Below are positions 16,278-24,899 of a DNA stretch of 45,739 nt, piece after piece (position 1 is the first letter of the stretch; the number at the start of each line of letters is the position of its first letter). Made by a program: the position numbers and the translations under genes. The notes beneath the pieces are model-generated. The model worked only from the letters and a program-made list of their open reading frames with translations, made no database searches and had not been told where the DNA came from. Origin of the DNA: an uncultured Clostridium sp. (GTDB lineage Bacteria > Bacillota > Clostridia > Lachnospirales > Lachnospiraceae); the NCBI GenBank assembly GCA_900549235.1, contig URNT01000027.1, positions 1 through 45,739 of the forward strand. The letters run 5' to 3'.

Positions 16278-17414
16278 ATGAAAAACTTGGATTTGCAGGA
16301 CATACGAGGACAGTTGGATGAGATCGACACCCAGCTGGCAGAATTATTCCAGAAACGGATGAAGCTGTGCGGGGAGGTGGCGGAATTTAAGATCGCCACA
16401 GGAAAGCCCGTATATGACGGAGCCAGAGAGAAGCAGAAGCTGGAGGCGGTAACGGCTCTGGCTGACAGTGAATTTAACAAAAAGGGAGTCCGTGAACTGT
16501 TTTCCCAGATCATGACCATCAGCCGCCGGCTTCAGTACCAGCTTCTGACGCTGCATGGCATGGGGATAGAGACTGGCTTTACTATGGTGGACTCTCTCAA
16601 AAAGGAAGGGGCGCGGGTGGTGCACCAGGGTGTAGAGGGGGCTTACGGACACGGAGCCGCCCTTTTATACTTTGGAAAGGATGCAGACCTTTATCATGTT
16701 CCCTCTATGGAAGACGCCATGATCGAGGTAGAGGAGGGACGGGCTGATTTTGCGGTCCTTCCCATTGAAAATTCCTCTGCGGGGGCGGTCAGTGACAACT
16801 ATGACCTTCTGGTCAAACATAATGTGTATATTGTGGCGGAGATCCCTTATGCAGTGGAGCACGCCCTTCTTGGGCAGCGGTCGGCAGAGCTTTCGGATAT
16901 AAAGCGGGTATATTCCCACCGCCAGGCCCTGATGCAGTGTTCCCAGTATCTGGGAGAGCATCGGCAGTGGCAGCAGATCAGTATGGAAAATACAGCCGTA
17001 GCGGCAAAGAAGGTATTAGAGGACGGGGACATTTCCCAGGCAGCTGTGGCAAGCAGGGTGGCGGCAGAGCTTTACGGCCTTAAGATCCTTGCCCCGGCTA
17101 TCAACCACAACAAGGACAACGTAACCCGGTTCCTGGTGCTGGCAAGAAATCCGGTATACCGCAGGGATGCCTCCAAGGTAAGCATCTGCTTTGAAGGAGC
17201 CCACAAAAGCGGTTCCCTGTACAATATGCTGGGGAACCTGATCTACAATGATGTAAATATGCTGATGATCGAGTCAAGGCCCATCGAGGGACGGAGCTGG
17301 GAGTACCGCTTCTTTGTGGATATGGAGGGTTCCTTAAGCGACGGTGCCATCCGCAATGCCCTTAAAGGGATCGCGGAGGAGGCAGTAAGCCTGCGTATTC
17401 TTGGAAATTATTAA
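16278..17414 (+). CDS. pheA: Bifunctional chorismate mutase / prephenate dehydratase
   Basis: 378 aa. It has an AroQ-type chorismate mutase at 1-90 (LDEIDTQLAELFQKRM, VAEFKIATGKPVYDGAREKQ), a prephenate dehydratase at ~110-290 (GVEGAYGHGAA, FAVLPIENSSAG, and NKDNVTRFLVLAR with the catalytic Thr-Arg-Phe), and a C-terminal ACT domain. It converts chorismate to phenylpyruvate for phenylalanine. In the ACT domain ESRP is intact while the usual GAL motif reads GSL; phenylalanine inhibition is still expected. The start at 16278 follows GGAGACAGA; the ORF is open from 16218 but would overlap plsC. Confidence 0.94.
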   Translation: MKNLDLQDIRGQLDEIDTQLAELFQKRMKLCGEVAEFKIATGKPVYDGAREKQKLEAVTALADSEFNKKGVRELFSQIMTISRRLQYQLLTLHGMGIETGFTMVDSLKKEGARVVHQGVEGAYGHGAALLYFGKDADLYHVPSMEDAMIEVEEGRADFAVLPIENSSAGAVSDNYDLLVKHNVYIVAEIPYAVEHALLGQRSAELSDIKRVYSHRQALMQCSQYLGEHRQWQQISMENTAVAAKKVLEDGDISQAAVASRVAAELYGLKILAPAINHNKDNVTRFLVLARNPVYRRDASKVSICFEGAHKSGSLYNMLGNLIYNDVNMLMIESRPIEGRSWEYRFFVDMEGSLSDGAIRNALKGIAEEAVSLRILGNY

Positions 17415-17435
17415 CAGCCGGGAGGAGAGACGAGT

Positions 17436-18704
17436 ATGGACATCAGAGAATTGGTTTTATACAGAAACATGGAGGAACAGGCCCTTTTTGAGGATATTGC
17501 CAGCCTGATGGGCTTTGGAGACGGGGAGCGCAGGCCGGATCCCTTTGACTGCTGCGGCCGTCTGGCAGAGCTGGCGGTTACTTACGGCTTTGAGGGGAAT
17601 CTGTGGCACTGCTTTCTGGCTTTCTGCCTGGCGGAGCATGAAAATGCCTACACCACCACCTGCGAGATCACCGGGGCCCAAGGCGGCTCCCTGGATGTGC
17701 TGGCGGCAGAGGATTATAAAATCTTTAAGGCCCTTTTTGACTATGATATAAGGAAGCTGAAGCCTCATGGGCTGTGGGAGATCATGGCAGCCTATGAGCC
17801 TGCAAGACAGGAAAGCCGGGTGTTCAACCGCCGGATCCGGGACCGGATCGTAAATCTGGCGGTGCAGCTGGAGCAGTGCGGGAGCGTGGCAGAGTTTCAG
17901 GCCTACGTAACCGGCTTTTACAAGGAATTTGGAGTGGGAAAATTTGGCCTTAACAAGGCCTTCCGGATCCTGGAAAAGGAGGAGGAGCACCGGGTAATCA
18001 TCGATCCCATTATCAATGTAGAGCATGTATACTTTAAGGATCTGGTGGGCTATGAACTTCAGAAACAGAAGCTGATAGAAAATACGGAGGCATTTTTAGA
18101 CGGGAAGGAAGCCAACAACGTGCTCCTCTTCGGTGACGCGGGTACTGGAAAATCCTCCAGCGTCAAGGCTGTGCTGAACGAATATTACGGCCGGGGTCTG
18201 CGTATCATTGAGGTATATAAGCACCAGTTTAAGGCTCTTTCCGACGTGCTGGAGCAGATCAAGGACAGGAATTACAAGTTCATTATCTATATGGACGACC
18301 TTTCCTTTGAGGAATATGAGCTGGAATACAAATATTTAAAGGCCATCCTGGAGGGCGGTCTTGGGAAGCGCCCCGGCAATGTGCTGATCTACGCCACCTC
18401 CAACCGACGCCACCTGATCCGGGAAAAATTCAGCGACAAGCGGGAGCTGGATGATGAGCTTCATAACAATGATACTGTCCAGGAGAAGCTGTCCCTGGCG
18501 GCCCGGTTCGGCGTGACCATTTACTACGGCTCACCGGATAAATTCCAGTTCCAGGCCATTGTACGGGAACTGGCGGCAAAGCACGGGATCCAGATGTCTG
18601 AGGAGGAACTGTTTTTGGAGGCAAATAAGTGGGAGCTGAGCCACGGCGGCCTTTCCGGACGTACCGCGGCGCAGTTTGTTACCCATCTTCTGGGGAGAAA
18701 ATAG
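17436..18704 (+). CDS. DUF815-type AAA+ ATP-binding protein
   Basis: 422 aa. The N-terminal ~190 residues are helical and uncharacterised. The C-terminal part is a AAA+ module with Walker A LLFGDAGTGKSS near 233 and Walker B FIIYMDDLSF near 283, then YATSNRRHLIREKF (sensor 1 region). This is the pattern of DUF815 proteins, whose substrate is unknown. It starts 21 bp after pheA behind GGGAGGAGA and is probably co-transcribed; the ppx/ppk pair follows after 128 bp. Confidence 0.85.
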   Translation: MDIRELVLYRNMEEQALFEDIASLMGFGDGERRPDPFDCCGRLAELAVTYGFEGNLWHCFLAFCLAEHENAYTTTCEITGAQGGSLDVLAAEDYKIFKALFDYDIRKLKPHGLWEIMAAYEPARQESRVFNRRIRDRIVNLAVQLEQCGSVAEFQAYVTGFYKEFGVGKFGLNKAFRILEKEEEHRVIIDPIINVEHVYFKDLVGYELQKQKLIENTEAFLDGKEANNVLLFGDAGTGKSSSVKAVLNEYYGRGLRIIEVYKHQFKALSDVLEQIKDRNYKFIIYMDDLSFEEYELEYKYLKAILEGGLGKRPGNVLIYATSNRRHLIREKFSDKRELDDELHNNDTVQEKLSLAARFGVTIYYGSPDKFQFQAIVRELAAKHGIQMSEEELFLEANKWELSHGGLSGRTAAQFVTHLLGRK

Positions 18705-18832
18705 GGAGAAGCGGCTGCATTTTACATGGATTTTACAGTTTATTTACTGTGAATTGGTGTGAAAGGCAGCGGCTTTTTATATAATATTCATCGATGCGGG
18801 AGACTGATCCCGGTAAAAAGGAGGAGAGGAAA

Positions 18833-20398
18833 GTGGCAGTTCGTATGTTCGCGGCCATTGATGTTGGCTCATTTGAACTGGAAATGGGGATATATGAAAT
18901 ATCCTACAAAACAGGGATCCGGTGTGTGGATCATATCCGCCATGTGATCGCTCTGGGAAAAGATACCTATGGGGATGGAAAGATCAGCTACGGACTGGTG
19001 GAGGAGCTGTGTCAGGTTCTGGAGGAATTTTCTTCCATTATGAAAAGCTACCGGGTCAAGGATTACCGGGCCTACGCCACCAGCGCCATGAGGGATGCCA
19101 GAAACAACCAGATTATACTGGATCAGATCCGGGTGCGGACCGGCATCAATGTACGGATCATCGGCAATTCCGAGCAGCGCTTTATCAGCTACAAGGCTCT
19201 TGCCTCCAAGGCGGCAGAGTTTAATAAGATCATCCAGAAGGGCACTGCCATCGTAGATGTGGGCTTTGGAAGCGCCCAGTTATCCCTTTTTGATAAGGAT
19301 TCCCTTGTTACCACTCAGAATCTGCCTCTGGGCACTCTGCGTATCCGCGGCCTCCTTTCAAAAATACCGGCTACGGTGGACAGCCACCGCCAGCAGATCG
19401 AGGAGATCGTGGACAATGAGCTCTTTACTTTCCGCAAGATGTATTTAAAGGACCGTGAGATCAAAAACCTCATCGGAATCGGTGAAAATATACTGTATAT
19501 GATCCGCCGCATGGATCTTAAGACCATAGGCGATAAGGTAGATGCCGCCACCATGAACCGGTTTTATGATACGCTGAGTCAGATGACCACAGACCAGATC
19601 GAGGAGCACTTTGACGTTAACAGCGAGTACGCCTCCCTGCTTCTTCCAAGCGCTGTAGTCTATAAGCGGATCCTGGAACTCACCGGGGCGGAGCAGTTCT
19701 GGATCCCCGGCATCCGTCTGGGAGACGGTATCGCAGCAGAATATGCCGATGACAATAAACTGGTGAAATTTACCCACAATTTTGAAAATGACATTCTGGC
19801 CGCTTCCAGAAACATGGCCAAGCGCTACAAATGCCACAGCAGCCACAATCAGGTGCTGGAGCGTTATGCACTGGATATTTTTGACAGCATGAAGAAATAT
19901 CACGGTCTGGGCTCCAGGGAGCGGCTGATGCTGCGGATCGCTGTGCTTCTCCACGCCTGCGGCAAATTTATCAGTATCCCCGATTCCAACGAATGTTCCT
20001 ACAACATTATTATGTCAACGGAGATTATCGGGCTGAACCATCTGGAGCGGGAGATCATCGCCAATGTAGTCCGCTACAATATCCGGGATTTTGACTATGA
20101 TAAGGTGCAGCTTGAAACCCATGTCCACCAGGAGGATGTATCCGGATTAAGCCATAATGCCATTACCATTCTCATTGCCAAGCTGACGGCCATCCTGCGC
20201 CTTGCAAACTCCATGGACCGGAGCCACCGGGGGAAGCTGGCGGACTGCCGTATGGCGGTGCGTGAAAAGGAGCTTGTGATTACAACCGGCTACGAAGGAG
20301 ATATGGCCCTGGAACAGGCGTCATTTGAGCAGAAGGCAGACTTTTTTGAGGAAATATACGGGATCAGACCGGTGCTGAAGCAGAAGAGGAGGGTATAA
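18833..20398 (+). CDS. ppx: Ppx/GppA exopolyphosphatase-type protein with HD-like C-terminus
   Basis: 521 aa. The N-terminal half is an ASKHA-fold Ppx/GppA domain: FAAIDVGSFELEMG opening strand, ATSAMRDARN, and the second phosphate loop TAIVDVGFGSAQLSLF near residue 140. The C-terminal half resembles an HD-type helical domain (LLHACGKFIS, LNHLEREIIANVVRYN). It removes phosphate from polyphosphate ends or from pppGpp. I use GTG at 18833 because AGGAGGAGAG sits just before it; an in-frame ATG at 18794 lacks one. The gene is 3 bp before ppk, so synthesis and breakdown of polyphosphate are coupled. Confidence 0.88.
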   Translation: MAVRMFAAIDVGSFELEMGIYEISYKTGIRCVDHIRHVIALGKDTYGDGKISYGLVEELCQVLEEFSSIMKSYRVKDYRAYATSAMRDARNNQIILDQIRVRTGINVRIIGNSEQRFISYKALASKAAEFNKIIQKGTAIVDVGFGSAQLSLFDKDSLVTTQNLPLGTLRIRGLLSKIPATVDSHRQQIEEIVDNELFTFRKMYLKDREIKNLIGIGENILYMIRRMDLKTIGDKVDAATMNRFYDTLSQMTTDQIEEHFDVNSEYASLLLPSAVVYKRILELTGAEQFWIPGIRLGDGIAAEYADDNKLVKFTHNFENDILAASRNMAKRYKCHSSHNQVLERYALDIFDSMKKYHGLGSRERLMLRIAVLLHACGKFISIPDSNECSYNIIMSTEIIGLNHLEREIIANVVRYNIRDFDYDKVQLETHVHQEDVSGLSHNAITILIAKLTAILRLANSMDRSHRGKLADCRMAVREKELVITTGYEGDMALEQASFEQKADFFEEIYGIRPVLKQKRRV

Positions 20399-20401
20399 GC
20401 T

Positions 20402-22591
20402 ATGGCAGAGGCAGATGGAAAAGAGATGAAAATAAAGGCGGAGACAGATTTTGCCGCCAATCCTGAGAATTATGTGAACCGGGAGCTGAGCTGGCTGGAA
20501 TTTAACTACCGCGTGCTCAGCGAGGCAAGAGATAAGACGATTCCCCTGTTTGAGCGGTTAAAATTTTTAAGCATTACAGCCTCCAACCTGGATGAATTTT
20601 ATATGGTGCGTGTGGCTTCCTTAAAGGATATGGTCCATGCGAAATACACCAAGCGGGATATAGCAGGACTGACGGCCCAGGAGCAGCTGGATAGGATCAG
20701 CGAGCGGACCCATCAGCTGGTGGAGCTTCAGTATTCCACCTACAACCGCTCCCTGCTGCCTGCCTTAAAGCAGAACGGCCTGCGGGTGATCACAGAGCAT
20801 GAGGATATGAATGAGGCGGAGGCTGCTTTTGCAGATGATTATTTCCGGAAAAATGTATATCCGGTGCTGACGCCCATGGCATTCGACTCCTCCAGGCCAT
20901 TTCCCCTGATCCGAAACAAGACCCTGAACATCGCGGCCCTTCTCCAGAAGAAAAATGAAAAGGAGGAGGAGCTGGAGTTTGCCATGGTCCAGGTGCCCTC
21001 TGTGATTCCAAGAATCGTGGAGCTTCCCAGAGAGGTGGACGAGGACGGCAAGGAGCAGCGGGTGGTGATCCTGTTAGAGGAGATCATCGAGCGGAATATC
21101 CGGTCCCTTTTCCTGAATTATGACATTGTTGCCTCCCATCCCTTCCGGATCATGCGGAACGCGGATCTGACCATCGATGAGGAGGAGGCAGTGGATCTTC
21201 TGGAGGAGATCCAGAAGCAGCTGAAAAAGCGCCAGTGGGGTGAGGCCATCCGGCTGGAGATCGAGTCAGATGTGGATAAGCGTCTCCTTAAGATCCTGAA
21301 AAAGGAGCTGTCTGTCAACAGCCAGGATATATTCGGCATAAATGGCCCCCTGGATTTGACCTTCCTTATGAAAATGTATGGCCTGGAGGGCTTTGAGCAT
21401 TACAAGGCGCCAAAATATACACCTCAGCCCGTTCCGGTCCTGATGAATGAGGATGACATTTTTACCAACATCCGTAAGGGAGACATTCTTCTGCACCACC
21501 CTTATCAGAGCTTTGACCCGGTGGTGGATTTTGTCCGCAGCGCTGCCAGGGATCCGGAGGTGCTGGCTATCAAGCAGACCCTGTATCGTGTCAGCGGTAA
21601 TTCGCCCATTATCGCGGCTCTTGCGGAGGCGGCAGACAATGGAAAGCAGGTGTCCGTACTGGTGGAGCTGAAGGCCCGCTTTGACGAGGAAAATAACATC
21701 AACTGGGCAAAGAAGCTGGAGAAGGCAGGCTGCCATGTAATCTACGGATTGGTAGGTCTTAAGACCCACAGCAAGATCACCCTGGTGGTCCGTATGGAGG
21801 AGGATGGCATCCGCCGCTACGTCCACCTGGGCACCGGCAACTACAACGATTCCACAGCAAAGCTCTACACAGACTGCGGCATCCTGACCTGTGATCCCCA
21901 GATCGGTGAGGACGCCACCGCTGTATTCAATATGCTGTCCGGCTACTCCGAGCCTCTGGGCTGGAATAAGCTGTCTGTAGCCCCTCTGTGGCTGCGCTCC
22001 CGGTTCCTGAGGATGATCCGCAGAGAGGCCGCCCACGCAAAAGACGGCCGAAACGGACATATTATGGCGAAAATGAACTCCCTCTGCGATAAGGAGATTA
22101 TTACCGCCCTTTATGAGGCCTCCTGCGCCGGAGTAAAGATCGAGCTTGTGATCCGGGGAATCTGCTGTCTGAAGGCAGGAGTGCCGGGGCTTAGCGAGAA
22201 CATCTCCGTCCGCTCCATTGTAGGAAACTTCCTGGAGCACAGCCGGATCTTCTATTTCTATAACGATGGCAGCCCTGAGGTCTACATGGGCAGCGCCGAC
22301 TGGATGCCCAGAAACCTGGACCGCCGGGTGGAGATCATGTTCCCCGTAGAGAACGAAAGCCTCAAGGCTCAGGTAATCCATATCCTGGAGCTCCAGCTGG
22401 AGGACAACGTAAAGGCTCATATCCTTCAGCCCGATGGAACCTACGAAAAAGAGGACAAGAGAGGAAAAGTCCTTGTAAACTCCCAGGATCAGTTCTGCAA
22501 AGAGGCGGTGAAGCTGGCAGAAGAGTATCGGGATGAGGCGGATCCGGCAGTGACGAGGGTGTTCAGGCCGATTGAGAGGATTGGGGAGTAA
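20402..22591 (+). CDS. ppk1: Polyphosphate kinase 1
   Basis: 729 aa. All PPK1 domains are present: the N-terminal domain (NRELSWLEFNYRVLSEA), the head domain, and two C-terminal phospholipase-D-like domains. The autophosphorylated histidine is in GLKTHSKITLVVR near residue 456 and the second conserved histidine in EHSRIFYF near 615. It reversibly makes polyphosphate from ATP. GAGGAGGG lies upstream, only 3 bp separate it from ppx, and two hairpins follow. Confidence 0.96.
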   Translation: MAEADGKEMKIKAETDFAANPENYVNRELSWLEFNYRVLSEARDKTIPLFERLKFLSITASNLDEFYMVRVASLKDMVHAKYTKRDIAGLTAQEQLDRISERTHQLVELQYSTYNRSLLPALKQNGLRVITEHEDMNEAEAAFADDYFRKNVYPVLTPMAFDSSRPFPLIRNKTLNIAALLQKKNEKEEELEFAMVQVPSVIPRIVELPREVDEDGKEQRVVILLEEIIERNIRSLFLNYDIVASHPFRIMRNADLTIDEEEAVDLLEEIQKQLKKRQWGEAIRLEIESDVDKRLLKILKKELSVNSQDIFGINGPLDLTFLMKMYGLEGFEHYKAPKYTPQPVPVLMNEDDIFTNIRKGDILLHHPYQSFDPVVDFVRSAARDPEVLAIKQTLYRVSGNSPIIAALAEAADNGKQVSVLVELKARFDEENNINWAKKLEKAGCHVIYGLVGLKTHSKITLVVRMEEDGIRRYVHLGTGNYNDSTAKLYTDCGILTCDPQIGEDATAVFNMLSGYSEPLGWNKLSVAPLWLRSRFLRMIRREAAHAKDGRNGHIMAKMNSLCDKEIITALYEASCAGVKIELVIRGICCLKAGVPGLSENISVRSIVGNFLEHSRIFYFYNDGSPEVYMGSADWMPRNLDRRVEIMFPVENESLKAQVIHILELQLEDNVKAHILQPDGTYEKEDKRGKVLVNSQDQFCKEAVKLAEEYRDEADPAVTRVFRPIERIGE

Positions 22592-22603
22592 AATATAAGA
22601 AAA

Positions 22604-22640
22604 AGACCCATCAGCCAGCTTGGCGGCATCTGATGGGTCA
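22604..22640 (+). terminator. Hairpin after ppk1
   Basis: GACCCATCAG pairs with CTGATGGGTC around a loop of about 15 nt. No T-tract follows, so it is more likely a 3'-end stabilising hairpin ahead of the true terminator at 22679. Confidence 0.45.
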
Positions 22641-22678
22641 GCTGATGATTGTTCAGACAATCGCTGGATTTGACTAAG

Positions 22679-22702
22679 GGCGGCAGCAATGCCGCCTTTT
22701 TT
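22679..22702 (+). terminator. Intrinsic terminator of the ppx-ppk unit
   Basis: GGCGGCA (22679-22685), GCAA loop, TGCCGCC (22690-22696), then six T. This is a textbook intrinsic terminator. Confidence 0.85.
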
Positions 22703-23051
22703 CAACTTTATTTTATTACTGGAGTGGGTGAAGCCAAGAATTTATTTTATGGAGAATGGGAAATAGCTGAAAAAATATATTATAGCTTCGACGAAATTAG
22801 AATAAATGATAAAATCGTTCTGACAATCCCAGATGTGATTGTGCAATCAAAGATATGAAAGGGGAGTATAGGGGGCGGCGGGCGGAGCTTAAGAAGGTGC
22901 AGCGAGAAAATGGTTCTGAATGGATCGTAACAGAAATTCCCACAATTTTTCAAGAAAAAAGTAAGGAAAACCTTGTATGATTATGCTAGAATAGAGGTAA
23001 GACTTCGGGACGGCACACGTCCGGGATGAAAACATAAGGAGGGAACCTTCT
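22703..23051. other. Gene-poor stretch with a possible decayed ORF
   Basis: Between ppk1 and the response regulator no convincing gene is visible. The plus frame from about 22703 to 22858 stays open and reads like a protein tail, continuing after a stop with another ~40 codons, but it has no usable start or ribosome binding site and may be a degraded gene end. Near 23009 a GGACG/CGTCC hairpin lies in the leader of the response-regulator gene. Confidence 0.3.
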
Positions 23052-23756
23052 ATGCCTGATATAAATATTATGGTAGTAGATGATGAAAAAGAGATTGCGG
23101 ATCTGATCGAGATTTATCTGGTCAGTGACGGTTATAAGGTGTTTAAGGCGGAGAATGCCCTGAAGGGGCTTGAGATCCTGTCTAAGGATGATATTCATCT
23201 GGTGCTTCTGGACATTATGATGCCGGGGATGAATGGCCTTGAGATGTGCAAGAAGATCCGGGAGACTAACAATATCCCCATTATCATGCTCAGCGCCAAG
23301 TCTACGGATCTGGATAAGATTTTAGGACTGGGAACCGGGGCTGATGACTATGTGGTAAAGCCCTTTAACCCCCTGGAGCTGACGGCCAGAGTCAAGTCCC
23401 AGCTTCGCCGCTACACCCAGTTAAATCCAAACAGCGCTTCCCAGGAAAAGGTGAACAATGAGATCGCAATCAAGGGCATGGTGATCAATAAGGATAACCA
23501 CAAGGTGATTGTGGACGGAGAGGAGATCAAGCTGACTCCCATTGAATTTGACATCCTGTACCTTCTGGCCTCCAATCCGGGAAAGGTGTTCAGCACCGAC
23601 GAGATTTTTGAAAAGGTATGGAATGAAAAGGTATATGAGGCCAATAATACGGTTATGGTCCATATTCGGCGCTTAAGAGGAAAGATGAAGGAAGATACCA
23701 GGCAGAATAAGATCATCACCACCGTATGGGGAGTAGGATACAAGATTGAAAAGTGA
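23052..23756 (+). CDS. OmpR/PhoB-type response regulator (VanR-like)
   Basis: 234 aa. The receiver domain (1-120) has the acidic pair Asp10-Asp11, phospho-acceptor Asp54 (LLDIMMPG), a Ser in IIMLSAKS and Lys in YVVKPFNP. The C-terminal winged helix (135-234) ends with ANNTVMVHIRRLRGKM and TVWGVGYKIEK. It is phosphorylated by the overlapping kinase and would bind DNA upstream of its own operon. AAGGAGGG fits the start. The downstream ABC genes are the natural targets. Confidence 0.94.
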   Translation: MPDINIMVVDDEKEIADLIEIYLVSDGYKVFKAENALKGLEILSKDDIHLVLLDIMMPGMNGLEMCKKIRETNNIPIIMLSAKSTDLDKILGLGTGADDYVVKPFNPLELTARVKSQLRRYTQLNPNSASQEKVNNEIAIKGMVINKDNHKVIVDGEEIKLTPIEFDILYLLASNPGKVFSTDEIFEKVWNEKVYEANNTVMVHIRRLRGKMKEDTRQNKIITTVWGVGYKIEK

Positions 23757-24885
23757 TATAAGCAGACGCTATCATACAAGAGTCATAACCAATATCATAT
23801 ACAGCGCGATCATTTCCTGCCTGGTGGAGATATTTCTGGTTACAAATGTGTCTATGATCGCCCGCTATATGGAGGATGCCGGAAAGGTCGGCTGGCTGGT
23901 ACAGGCAGTTTTAGAGCAGCATGTGGTGGTAACTCTTTTATATGTGGTATCGGGGATGATCCTGTTTTCCGTTACCTTTCTGATCCTTCAGGAGCCTTCC
24001 ATCCGGTATATCAGCCGGATCTCAGACGCCGTCCAGGATATTTCCCAGGGTGACCTGACTACCAATATCGAGGTCATCGGAGATGATGAGCTGTCCAGTA
24101 TGGCCGCCAACCTGAATAAGATGGTGGGAGACATCCGCCAGCTGATGGATAAGGAGCGGGAGGCGGAGCGGACGAAAAATGAGCTGATCACCAATGTGGC
24201 CCATGATCTGAGGACGCCTTTGACCTCTATCATCGGATACCTGGAGCTTCTGGCAGGAGGTAAAGCCGTGATTCCCCCGGATATGCAGCATAAATACATA
24301 GAAATCGCATACGGGAAGGCCAGGCGCCTGGAAAAGCTTATCGAGGATCTGTTTGGATTTACGAAGCTGAATTACGGAAAGATCGCCATGCATGTGGGAA
24401 AGCTGGACATTGTGAAGCTGCTCAGCCAGCTCCTTGAGGAGGCTTATCCGAATTTTGTGGACAAGAATCTGTCCTATGACCTTCAGAGCAATGTTCCGGC
24501 CAAGATGATCAATGCGGACGGGAACCTTCTTGCGAGACTGTTTGACAACCTCATCGGCAATGCCATCAAATACGGCGCGGAGGGCAAGCGGGTGCTGGTA
24601 AAGGTCTTGGCGGAGGAAGAACTGGTGACGGTTTCGGTTACCAACTATGGCTATGTGATCCCGCCGGATGAACTGCCCCTGCTGTTTAATAAATTTTACC
24701 GGGTGGAGCAGTCACGTTCTACCACCACAGGAGGTACGGGCCTGGGCCTTGCCATCGCCAAGGAGATTGTGGATATGCATGGCGGCACCATAGGCGTGGC
24801 CAGTGATCTGAATGGTACGGTATTTACCGTAAAGCTTCAGGTGCATTTTGACATTAACAAAGAGAATTTTGGTTCGATTGATTAA
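23746..24885 (+). CDS. Sensor histidine kinase (VanS-like)
   Basis: 379 aa. Two membrane helices (about 15-35 and 58-80) flank a very short outside loop, followed by HAMP (~90-140), the HisKA H-box NVAHDLRTPLTS with His near 153, and HATPase_c with N-box DNLIGNAIKYG and G-box GGTGLGLAIAKEIV. The short sensor loop is typical of intramembrane-type sensing of cell-envelope stress. The start is a TTG at 23746 inside the end of the response-regulator gene (11-bp overlap); no in-frame ATG lies nearby. Confidence 0.9.
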   Translation: MKSDISRRYHTRVITNIIYSAIISCLVEIFLVTNVSMIARYMEDAGKVGWLVQAVLEQHVVVTLLYVVSGMILFSVTFLILQEPSIRYISRISDAVQDISQGDLTTNIEVIGDDELSSMAANLNKMVGDIRQLMDKEREAERTKNELITNVAHDLRTPLTSIIGYLELLAGGKAVIPPDMQHKYIEIAYGKARRLEKLIEDLFGFTKLNYGKIAMHVGKLDIVKLLSQLLEEAYPNFVDKNLSYDLQSNVPAKMINADGNLLARLFDNLIGNAIKYGAEGKRVLVKVLAEEELVTVSVTNYGYVIPPDELPLLFNKFYRVEQSRSTTTGGTGLGLAIAKEIVDMHGGTIGVASDLNGTVFTVKLQVHFDINKENFGSID

Positions 24886-24899
24886 GAATGGAGATTACA

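Noticed and set aside
21266..22705. 479-codon open frame on the minus strand
   Set aside because: It is antisense to ppk1, whose catalytic motifs are all present, and crosses the ppk1 terminator.
22649..22858. 69-codon open frame after ppk1
   Set aside because: Its start lies inside the ppk1 terminator region. Only the last ~50 codons look protein-like, so it is noted only as possible decayed sequence.
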